A stretch of DNA of 64,000 bases from NCBI GenBank assembly GCA_009760855.2, contig WPIO01000015.1, positions 4,080,001-4,144,000 on the forward strand, written 5' to 3'. This document shows positions 48,547-60,500 of the stretch, one piece after another. The stretch's first letter is position 1. The number at the start of each line of letters is the position of its first letter. Source of the stretch: Cristatella mucedo (lineage: Eukaryota; Bryozoa; Phylactolaemata; Cristatellidae). Position numbers and translations under genes: made by a program. The notes beneath the pieces are model-generated. The model was given only the letters and a program-made list of their open reading frames with translations, had not been told where the DNA came from and ran no database searches.

Positions 48547-51500
48547 GTGCAGCAAATTCTGCTGCAGGTGCTTTTGTGCTTGCCGTTCTGAGTGGAACCT
48601 TTATTGCGATCCCTTGCTTCACCGAGCTGTATGTATTTAGCCAGTGATTTCTCTCTTATCAATTCATCGAGTGAAATGCACGTTTAGTTGAAGGAAGCTA
48701 GCTGGATCGTACCAGGAGTGAGTTTGGCGAACAATCGTGCGGACAGACTAGCATTAGTAATGAGCACGTAGTCACAGAGGCATACAGGCTGGGTTGCTAG
48801 CTGTGCACCTGTTGCTAGTGTGAAGTGAAATTTTACAGATTTTCCAAATTTGTCCATTATCGCGTCACCCTATGTAATGTCATGTATCTCCGTCTGTAAC
48901 TCCACAAAGCCATAAAGACTACGTGGGTGTTAGGCAGGAGAGTTTTGTATAGCACACTCATAGCCTAATGGGCTTTCGGTATGCATTCGGTAGCCAACAG
49001 ACTTCGTCTCACGCAACAAAGAGAAAGTGGGAAGCATAGCAGAGTCAGGAGAGTAGTTGAGGTAGAGAGTAGCATGTAAGTAGCAGCTCAGAACCGCTGA
49101 AAAGGATGAGCCATAGTCGGTCGCAGGAGAGTAGCTGTCGTTGCGTAAGAATTGTGGAAGCGAGTTCCACAGTCTAGGACCTGCAGAGCTAAAGCTTGTG
49201 TCGCCAACTGTCTTTAAATGGAGGAGTGGAACAGCTATTGTATTGTCCATACAGGACCTGAGGGCGTGAAGAGGCTGAAACTGGAGCAGCAGTTCAGCTA
49301 GGTACGTAGGAGCCAAGCGGTGGCAGGCCTTGTGGGTCGGCGTAAGAACTTTGCTCTGTATCCATTGATCAGCCGGCATCCATTCTAGCTCTTTTAGCAA
49401 AGAAGACAGGTGCTCAAACCTCTGGGACTTGAAGCTTGCAGCCATAACCATATCGAACTGCAGTGGCCTAGTTGCTTTCTTTGGTAGCCCAGCCAAAAGG
49501 GAGTTACAATAATCAAGCCGAGACAGAACTAAGGAGCTAGTTAAATTTTTGCAAGCCACCGTAGAAGGCAGCTACTAATCTTGGATAGGGATCAAAGTGA
49601 TGGCTAGCTGTAGAAGCAGTCTTCTGAATGAAGCTTTGAAAATTTAGGCTGCTGTCGAAAACGACACCTTAATTACAAGCACGTGGTGATGGTGGCACAG
49701 CAGCATCACCTATTAGAAGAGCAAAACCTTTTAATCCAGCCACACGCTTAGGGTGTCCTATGAGTAGCAGTTCGGTTTGATCGTCATTTAGTTTCAAGAA
49801 ATGTTTCGACATTCAGGATCGAATATCGGCAAGGCAAGCATTTAGTTTCTTAGTTGCTGCAGAAGATTCCTACGGTTTGAATGACATACAGCTGAGTATC
49901 GTCTGCATAAAAGTGATAACCTATTCCATGGGCCTTAATCACTTTTCCTGGAGGACCCTAACTGTAAAGACAGCTCCCACAGCCTTGATGACTGATAGCA
50001 TGTTCAGTGGATACGACGCTTGCGTGCGCCTCCAAACCAGCCATTGATTCCGAAATCGGCAGATCTGCTTATTCTTGCCAAGGGTGCGATAACCTCACTG
50101 AGCGAATCGGAGAGTTAGTTCGGCTATCGAATTTACTCGCCTGCTAGCAATGATCATGGCCGATGTCTGGACAGTCTCTATAGCGGTGGAGTTGACAGAA
50201 ACGCTCACCAGCTGTGTGTCTCCATTCCATCCAGGCTAGCATGCTCTTTTGTGGTATTGAATGAGTGCTCTCTCCTGCCATCTGCAATTCAGTCTCCCTG
50301 GCCTGGCACCATCCATTTTAGCTTTACATACATCCCTTGCCTGCTTCTCGCCTGCTTCTCCTTGACCGCACGATGATGTCACCAACTGCAACTGCTTTCC
50401 TCTCTGATTATCCGCTGGAGATCCGGTAAGCCTACTTGCCGACTCATTTCCACTCACAACCCTGGTTATTTGTGTAAGCCTTGCTGGATGGGTCAATTCA
50501 TATCAGGCTAGGATTGTGTTAATAGCCAATAGTTGCTGACTTGATCGTCTGCTGGCAGATTGGTATCCCATTACCAACCACGGCTGAAGTACATGGGCCA
50601 CCTTCACAGACTAATGGAACACCCTTCTGACAATGGTAGGCAAATAGCATGTGATTTTACTGGAGCATTAACTGATTGGCTTAGCTGATCAGATGCCTGC
50701 CGTGTAAAAAAGAAAGCAATAGCAAAGAAGAGAGACGAAGGATAGCCGACAAAGAAGCTAAGAAAAGCCAGTCTGAGAAAAAGATAGCATCATTGAGGAA
50801 AGGTTGTGGACAATAGTGCTAGTCTAACCCACTTCCTGCTATTAGTCACCAGCAGCCTTGATGGCCCACTAGGTAAGGCAGCTGCTTTTCGCGACCTCGG
50901 TCCCAAGATCTTGGGTTCAAATGCTGTCCAACAATCGAATATTTGTTTAGGGTTCCTTTCGAAAGAAAAATACGGTAGTACTGGGATCAGAAGTTCTGAC
51001 GACATTCGCTTAAAAGAAAAAAATGGTTATGGAAACCACGTCTAAATCGGATGTAGACCGGAAGCAACATATCCACAAATAAAAACTTACCGATTTGCAT
51101 TATATGCGACTTGTATGCCAACTTGTCGAACCGTGTAGATCGAGCTACGTATGTGAAGCTTGTTGAGGTGCATTCTTGTGACTTTTATACAGCTTAATTT
51201 ACAGTGTAGGCTTGTGCTTTGTAAAATCCATAACTTAGCTAATACTTCACGTATTGGAATGAAGTTTTGAAATGCGAGTTCAGCTCTGGTTGTTTTAACT
51301 GGCCCCGGTAAAATTTCTGATTTCGGTTGAATACATTTTGCTGTACATGTCCATGATTACGGAAAATAAGGCTCCACGACATTTGATGACATATTCAGTA
51401 AAATGTATAGAATGAAAATGTGTGTGTGTGTGTGTTTGTGTGTGTATACATACATACTAGAGCTCACTGCCAGTGGACTATCTTCACTGAGTCTATGCAA

Positions 51501-54500
51501 TAGTGTACATTAAAAATGTATGCAGCTAACATGTCCCTTCCGGAAGTACTGGTCGTTATCTTGCTGCATGATGGGCGGACTTTCTTACTTTAATTAATAA
51601 GTATATATATATCGTCAGAACTTCTGATCCTAGTACTACGTATTTTTCTTTCAATATATATATATATATATATATCACTCTCACTGTCTCTCTTCTCACA
51701 CTCACCACTTGTGCATGCTTGTATCTCTCTGTCTCTTCATGTTCTATTGAACCTTGGCTCCTTGGTCGAGCTCTTGCCATCACCGGAGCACATAATAATA
51801 ATAATTATAATAATAATACACTTGATGAAGGGCCCTCATAGAACTCAATCTCTTTCTAGGCACTTTACATTTGCTGCATAGGAAATGCGATTGAATGGTA
51901 TCATGCTTGATAAACAACATGATGCCGAAACCAATGCCCCGAGCTGTTCGAGTGACTCTGCTGTTGCAGGACTCGGAAGTTTGAGTGTGAATTTATAATA
52001 GCATTAATTACATGGGCAATAATGAGCTCGGTCACCTTACACGTAATGAGCTTAATGCTGCTACTGTTTATCTGTCCATTTTCACCGTCAGTAGAGCATT
52101 TTCTGCACTGTCATATTTGAGAGCTGGACTCGTTTGCCACTGACAGCTTTTCAAATTGCTCTCCATTGCCCTGGGGTCGCCGGCCGAAGTTGAGGTCGAG
52201 CGTCCACACGGCAGCTTTGGCAATGCTGTAACGGCTTTGTTGTTCCAGACGAACCCATCGATGTCAAGGCCAGGAGGAGCCAGGGGAGCGAGTCAGCTGA
52301 CGAGAGCAACGCTTCCGGTGCCAGCAGCCCCGGAAGTGCTCTGTCGTCTGTCGCCGGTGCTAAGCCTCCTCGCATGCCGGGTGTGCTGTTCGGCAAAAAG
52401 CTTGCGTCCGACGTGGCACTTTCGCCGCCGCAGTTCAGCAGCACCTCACCGAAGAGGACCGCGGCAGCTGTGGCTGCCAGCGCTGCGGTGCACGAAAGCC
52501 TTGCCGATGTTGGGAGCCTTTTTGGAAAGTCTATTCGAGGATTCTCAAGTAGCGCTGCCGCCGGTTCATCGGCATCCGATAGCTCGCTGCCCAGCAGCTC
52601 AGCAGCTTACTGGCGCGAGTCGTCGCCCTCACTTGATGCCCAGGCGAGAATAGAAGGTGTGGCTCGAAGGCTCGAGTGTGCCAATGATTCAGCGCAGCGC
52701 CCCGCCGAAGCGCCCCCGCCGAAGCAGCACTTTCAAGGCTTGACCTTCTTGTGCCTGCCATGAAAGCGTGCCAGCGAGCCGTCTCCTTCGTTCCAGCCAG
52801 CCCGTAGCCACGTGAATGGACAAAGATCATCTGAAGTACCTCTAAAATATGGAGTACCTCGGGGCTCTGTGCTAGGTCCGGTCCTTTTCACCGTTTATAC
52901 TCTCCCTCTTGCTGATGTGATTGCCAAGCACAATCTAGGCTTTCACTTCTATGCGGATGACACTCAGTTGTACCTTTGCTTTGATCCCTCCCAGCCTTCG
53001 AGCACCTCAAATTCTCTCAACTCACTTGCTGCATGCATTGATGACATCCGCACATGGATGGCAGCAAATTTTCTAAAACTAAACGATGATAAAACTAACT
53101 TACTAGTTATGGGCAAACCTAGTGTTATTCAGAAATTGGAAAGGCTGACTTTCAAAATTGGCTCTGCCAGCATATCTCCAGTTGCATCAGCTCGAAATCT
53201 AGGTGTCATATTCCAAAGCGACCTCTCGTTAGACGACCACATCAGCTCCACAGTCAAATCAGCCTATTTTCAGCTTCATAACATTGCTAAAATTAGGGCT
53301 TGTTTAGATAAGGATACCACGTCCAAGTTGGTCCATGCATTCCTGACATCTCGTCTCGACTTCTGCAACTCACTGCTTACTGCCCTACCAGCATGTGCGA
53401 TCAGGCGATTGCAGCTGGTGCAAAACTCTGCAGCTAGGCTTGTCTGTCGTGAGCGTCGCAGTTGCCACATTACTCCACTTCTCGCCGACCTGCACTGGTT
53501 ACCAGTCAAGCAACGGGTTGACTTCAAGGTTTTGTCGCTCACTTTTAGGTCTCTTCATTCTATGGCTCCAGCCTATCTTTCAGAGATACTACCCCATCAG
53601 GCAAAGCATCGTACCACTCGCTTTTCGGAATCCAACAGTCTAGAAATACCTCGTACAAACCTTAAATCCTTTGGAGACCGTGCATTTAGCTCGTATGCTC
53701 CCACAGCCTGGAACTCCCTCCCGACCTGCATCAGAACATCCCCTGACCTGACCACATTTAAAAGAAACTTAAAAACATACCTATTTAGGACAGCATTTAG
53801 TGGGTCCTTGTGATTCGTCCTCGATGTGCTTATGCGTGCTGACACTGTTCATGCTGCCACTAACCACATTTGCATGCTGACCCAGTGCATGTAACCCCTA
53901 ACCATGTTATTCAGTTTGTTTGTTTTTCAAGCATGATTTTACTTACTATTCTATTGCGTATCACTTTGCAGCAAATGTAAAGCGCCTAGAAAGAGATTAA
54001 GTTCTCTGAGGGCGCTTTATCAAGTGCATATTATTATTATTATTATTATTATTATAAGGGCTGCGAGCGATTTCCTCTGTCAGACGATTTGAGCAAGTTT
54101 GTGCGTGCAAGCACGTCGGTTGTTGATCGAACCCGTCGTCTCTCTGATTTTGTTTCCGGCTGTCTTTCCTGCTGCAAGCCATGTTCAGTAGGCATCGGTA
54201 GGGGCAGCTGACGTTTGTTTATTTTTCTTTTCATTCAGACAAGCTTCAGTTTAGCCAACTCAAGGGAGCGTCTGCAGCAACGGCCGAAGAGCGCTACAAG
54301 ATCCTAGACGTATGGGACAAGCATGTCAAACAAGGTAAGCCACGACGCCACATTCACATCTAACGGTCGACAAAGAGCCGTGGTGCAAACGTGAATGCCA
54401 ATATCCCGAGTGGGTGTGGTGATAAAAATGCTAGGAGACCGCTTGAGAGCCGTATACATAACTAGGCGCATACATAACTATCCGCCCTGCGAGAGATGTA

Positions 54501-57500
54501 CTGAATCTGCTTGTTGCGATGCAGCATGCGTCTGTTGCCTCGTTAAAGGAGGAGCTTGCACACTATTGCTATTGCACGTTGGTTCGTTAGCAAGCCCTGT
54601 GCGAGCTCTGAAAAATTCGTAGGTCTGCAGAAGCAGTCGGATATTTCAACGGCTCGCGCTACCAGAGGCACCTGCGAGGACATGTGCCCGGAGAAAGAAC
54701 GCTACATGCGGGAATTTCAGAGGCGCGTGCACATCTATGAAACGCTAGCCGGCACGGAGTCGGTAATGCAGCGCTGGCCCGCCATGGTGTGCATGCCGCC
54801 CGGCTTGCTGGCTGCTTGGCTGTCAAATGGCGAATGGGGGGCTGCAGCCGAGCTTCGGGCAGAGTCTTCCTTCCTCGAGGAAGAGTCTTCCTCCCTTCCT
54901 CGAGGCCCTTGCTGCACCTTCTGTCGTCTGCTACCTAGAGGCAGTGTAGGTTGCTGCGTTGGTTTCGGGAGTCAAATTTGGACCATTAAGTAGATCGTCT
55001 TAGCAGCTGTCCCAAATTGTCAAGAAGCAAACCGCATTCTTCTATTGACTGCTCTGGTCATTGCAAGCCAGCACAATATGACTCGGCAGCCATTTATCAC
55101 CTCAAAGAAGCTCGGCTGCTCTCTGTAGTTGTGGCACTGGCTCGCTAAAGGCATCTCGGTAATCTTAAGTACATGATGTACATGCATGCATAATAATAAT
55201 AATGATAATAGTAACAATAACAATTAAGCATTTATGTGCCCCAATAGAACCAAGTCTCTTTCTATGCTGAAAGGGAAGCATGGGTGTGGGATTGTCATAG
55301 CATGCGCAATTTCGGAGCAAGCATTCATGCAGAGGGTAATTCAGTCGGACGGAGCAAAGGCTGTTCGAAACAGGTGGACTTCTGGCTTCTTTTTAATGTC
55401 GTCATGTGAGGGGATTTCGTGACGTAAGAGGGTAGGGAGTTTCCAGGCTTTAAGAGAATAGTAACTCCAGACTCGGTCTGCAAGGGATTGGAAGCTGGTT
55501 ACATGCAGAACCATACGTAATTCATCTTTATAGCGCCAAGATAACCTAATTCCCATCTAGGTGCTTTACATGTTCTGCAGGGTTCGAGCAAACGACTTTG
55601 ATTGCTGAATGCAAGCACCTTACCCCTGGGCCAAACCAGTGCAGCAAAACCAAGCGACCATTGCCAAGAGAGCAGTTAGTGCAACAGGAGGCCTCGTTAT
55701 GAATTATTTCAGATAGATAACCGAGAGCAAGGGATTACAGTGACCACGACACGTGAATGGCAGGATAGTGAAGTCAATACGCTGCTTGATGGACCGCCAT
55801 AGCAGATTAGTGAAAAGTGGTTTAATGTGACAATTAGGCATTTCTAGCTCCCAAGGTTTGCACCAACTGTGTATAATTGTTTAGGTATAAAAAGTAGCAA
55901 GTAAGTGACAGAAGTCTAGTTGGGATGTCAACAATGATGGTAATATTCATAAGACATCTGTGTAGCACCCTAAGTGAACTAAATCTCTTTCTAGGCACAT
56001 TACATATGCTGTACAAGAAACTTGTGTATCGGCTAGTGATAGCATTCGCAGTGTCGGCACGCAGAAGCTCACGAAGGATAAGCCATTGGAACTCAGCAAA
56101 TACTGTGAGGAACGGTTGTATTTTTAGCTCCTTTCTAATAGACAAGCCTAGCTGTGGAGTTTTGTACCAATACCTGTAAGTAGTGGGTTACAGAAGTCGA
56201 GATATCATGTCGTAAATGCATGGACCACTTTGGCTGTACAGTCGTCCCTCACCACTTCGTGCTTCGACTTTCGTGGCTTCACTCTATCGCGGTTTTTTCA
56301 AATATCTTCATTAAAAAGTTGATCGAGATGGCGAAAATGATACAGCACGAGGTCGGTTGTCTGTGTCAATTACACATCCCTGCATCACAATTAAAATTAA
56401 AATTACTGTACGTACTATTTATTCGAGCACCCCCACAAATCCTTCAACGTCTGGTGCAGTCATTGAGAGCATTAACCTTATTCTTCTTTGCCGTGCAGTA
56501 CACCTCTTCATCATCATCGAACAAATTACACTGTTTTCATAAGTTAGTGGTTGTGTGTAAAACTGCGTCTGTAATTAAATGTACACTAATAATAGTGATA
56601 TTTGTAACATCTAATACGTATTACTATCCCTTACTTTGTCTAATATATTGGGTAATACGGGTGTAACAGTGACTAAAAGGGTGTTATTTCATGTCCAGAG
56701 GGCTTTTGTAACGTTAAATCCGAATTAGAGGGTCGTAAACGGGTGTCTGTGCTCTAGTTGCAAAAATATTTGATTTATAAATAAAGAATCGTACTTTGCA
56801 GAAATTCACCTATCGCGGCAGAGTCTGGAACCAATTAACTGCGATAAACGAGGGACGACTGTAGTGTATTTATCCAAGCAAGTCTGTATTTTTACAGTTT
56901 TATGCTTGCGAAAGCAGGCAGACATGGCTGGAGCTGATGTAGTCAACTAGTGAAAAGTCATTTTGGAAGGGGAAAGCCATATCCTACTCAGATACAGCAG
57001 GAGATTATATGCTGGTAGAGCTGATATGAAGAGTTAGATGTTCTTGTTTCTGAGAGACACTTGGTTTTCCACAATTAATTACTTGGTTTTATCAATATTG
57101 AATTGTAGAGCAAGTTTGCTGCCGTCTAAGTGCAAATGTGAGCTCTGTTTGCTAAAAATTAACCTAGTTTGAAATGCTGGAAGGCAGGGATGAATCGAAA
57201 CATATGTACAGCTGTGTGTCACCTGCATAGAAGTGAAAGCCTAGATTGTGCTTTGCGATTACATCAGCAATAGTAAGACCATAAATTATCTTAAAATGTA
57301 GACCTAAAATGGATCTCTGGTGCAAGCCATACTTCAAAGGCTCTATGTATGACCAGTGCACTTCGATATGTGCTCCCTGAATTATCCACCTGAAATGTGA
57401 CCATTGTAGCACAGTGCCTGTACTGCTTATGCGAGTCGACACACACTCAAAATAGGATTTGATCAGCCATATCAAAAGCTACCGAGAGATCGAGTTTATC

Positions 57501-60500
57501 AAGCAGAGAGAGTACTTAAGTCAGCACTCCTGGGAAGGTCATAATACACTAGCAGGAGTGCTAACTTGGAGTGACTTGCTCTAAAATACGACAGAAACTT
57601 ACTTGCCAAATGTGACTGTTTGCTAGAAGTGTTTAATAATAATAATGATAAATCACTTGATAAAGCGCCCTCAGAGAACTCAATCTCTCTCTAGGCGCTC
57701 TACATTTGCTGCAAAGGGAAATGCAATTGAATGGTTAGTAATATCATGCTTGATAAACAAACAAAATGAATAACATGGTTAGGGGTGACATGCACAGGGT
57801 CAGCATGCAAATGTGGTTAGTGGCAGCATGCACAGTGTCAGCACGCATAAGCACATGAAGGACGAATCACACGGACCCACTAAATGCTGTTCTAAATAGG
57901 AGTGTTCTAATGTTCTTTTTAAATGTGGTCAGGTCATGGGATGTTCTGAGGCAGGTCGGGACTTAACGTGTCCGACACTACTCATTCCAATGTCTTTGAT
58001 AGGAATGGCAACAGCAAGACAGCAGAAGTTGCTGAAGTTAATGTGGACTTCTGAATGAGTGGCCTGACAATAACCTCTTTCAAAGATGCTGGGACTGAGT
58101 CTGATGACCTAGGGCATTTAGAGCAGGGCAACAGTATATCTAGACATTTTTGGAGAAGAATATGTATGGGGTCTAGACGTGGATATGAGGTCGAGAAGGC
58201 CGGTAGTCTTCTTGGAAGAATTAGACGATGTCTTCTTAGAAGAATTAGACGATGATATTAAAATCTTAGATCTTAGACGACTTGATGAACTTTTTAGTTG
58301 AATTCGCAAATGTCAAACATAATGGCGCTCATTGAAGTAGAGCACAGAAAAGGCACTGAAGATTCCAAGAAGGCCGTGACCTTGGGCGTGGTCTCTCTGA
58401 TTTAGTCTGTCTTGCTGTCAATGAAGCTAGAAAAATGATTGGCTAGATTACCGAAAGAATCGCTTGGTAAGGTGTAAGGTGCTGAGTCTGTTGCAGTTAA
58501 TACAATGGCCGATGGTCGACTTAAGCAGTTTTTGGTTTTTACATGTGTGAAGTTCTTATGAAAGTTAGACTGACCTTAATTAGGATAGATTAATACGACC
58601 TACAATAACCCTGGTATACCAGACGATGTATAGTCAGCCCTGCATGTGGTACTCTTTAAAGTGTACTTCCTTGATTCGTCCAATGAGGCTGTCTGCCCGG
58701 TCGCACAACTCCTGTAAGAGTGTTTTAGCATTACCTTTGGAGAGGGTGGGGCTCTTTCGGCACCCAGTGTGCTCTGCTTGCGCCTGGCTTATAACGCTGG
58801 GATGTTTAGGTCGTTGTACTGTTCGGATTGCCTTTTGCTGCGCTACTATTGCTCATGCTGTCGGTTGTTTATTCGAATTTACGAACGCCTGCCGGCATGT
58901 GCTGGGCGCAGTTCCTAGCACTGCCTGTCTGCCTATTGCTGCTGCTGGTGATGATGATGATCATGCTGATGTAAAGCTTCTTCGTGCCGTCCTGTCATCC
59001 AGAACCCGCGCATGGATCATGCACGAGCAGTGAAGGAGTACAGTCGGTCGTCTGCAGACCAAGAGGAGCCGCTGCCCAGCGATCTGCGTCCTGCTGCAGT
59101 CCTGGAGCGCACGATGGACTACCTGGTTGCTTGCGTCATGGATGCCGGTGGCTCCTTGTCATCCTGGGGCGATTGGTATGATTTCTTATGGGACAGGACG
59201 CGTGGCATCCGGAAGGTGAGGCTTCTGATTGATGTCTGCAATGATTGTACTTAAGCCCCCCTCCTCAGCTCACCAGTGAAGGGAGGAAATGAAAATGCTC
59301 CCGTAACCGTTTGGTTGCTGCCACCCTGCCGCGTCTACCTTCGGTCTTCCTCGCGATCAGTAACATGGCTTTCGCAGATGCTACTGACTACGTTACTGAC
59401 TGCGATTCATCGAGGGCATTCTTCTTTCCACGAGTTAGTTCTTTCGGCTATTTACTGCCGTGATGGTTGCTTGTGTAGTCCAGTGGTTAAGGCGCTCACT
59501 TCGTCGAAGGGCAAGGTGATTGATTGTATTTGATGACCGAGATCGGGGCCTTGAGCCCTCGTGGCATTTGTGAAGCACCTGAATAGAGATAAAGTTCTCT
59601 TTGGGTTCTGTACAGATAAATATATGTTTTCATATTTGTGATTGAGTTGCTCCGTATCAAGTTCACAAAGCTCTATGTCGAGCACCAGTGCAGGGGCCTT
59701 TGCTCCAGGGTGCTGCTTGCTGTCGGTGCTTTGTCTCGGTAGGGTGTGGCCCGGCTCGATGGTGGGAGGGCGTCACTGCAGCTCGAGAGAGTCACCGCCG
59801 CCCAAGCATTTGATGCTAGCAAAGCCCGGCTTCGCTTGCAGGACATTACACAGCAGCACCTGTGCGACGAGACAGCCGTCGGCCTGGTGGAAAAGTGCGC
59901 CCGCTTCCACGTGCTCTGCGCCGAGCGCCTGTGCGAAGAGGCGGTGCAAGCTTTCGATAGGAAGATCAACGACGAGAATCTCACCAAGTGCCTGCAGACC
60001 CTGCGCGAGATGTATCACGATCTGCGCAAAGTTCGCCCTGCTCCGTGTCCGAACGAGGCCGAGTTTCGTGGCTACATGGTGCTGATGAAGCTCAACGAGG
60101 GCGACACTTTAAGGTGCTGAGTAACTGTCGGCTGCTCTGGCGCTTGCAGCAGCAGCCATGTCCGAAACTTCTATGCCAAGCAGCTGCACTTCCTTAGCTT
60201 CTGTGCTATGCAGATGTCAAGACTACTGTGTCGGCTTGTTTCCTTATCAGTTAGTGCAACTACTAAGTCTAGAGTGGTTTTCTTTCACCCGAAAATGACT
60301 ACAAAGTTGCTTAACTGTATCTTAGTAAAGGAGTTCATTTTGTGTTCAATAGTGAGTAATCGCTACGATCGGCATGGTTACTTGTGAGCACTCGGCCGGT
60401 AACTTGTCTCCATTCGCCATGCAAATGCTGATGTTTCAGTTGCGTGTTAGGTGTATTACCTGTTATTACCTGTGTATTACCTGTTAGGTGTATTACCTGT

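Larger units (their letters stand above)
55930..58560 (-). mobile_element. Old L2 copy split by two later insertions
   Basis: Segments 55,930-56,236, 56,864-57,633 and 57,963-58,560 are collinear parts of one L2 on the minus strand: RT C-terminus; RT core ([19 protein letters not shown], with the catalytic ADD altered to [17 protein letters not shown]); and the region before it ([35 protein letters not shown]). They are interrupted by a Tigger-like element and a younger L2-A. Confidence 0.8.

Noticed and set aside
52812-53813. 333-codon frame as a host gene
   Set aside because: It is the RT C-terminal part of an L2-type LINE, with the family's 3' UTR and (tta)n tail.
54631-54762. Starting the MCM3AP exon at 54,631 (after tctgcag)
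   Set aside because: It would break the reading phase with the previous exon; the acceptor at 54,621-54,622 keeps phase and the same spacing as in human.
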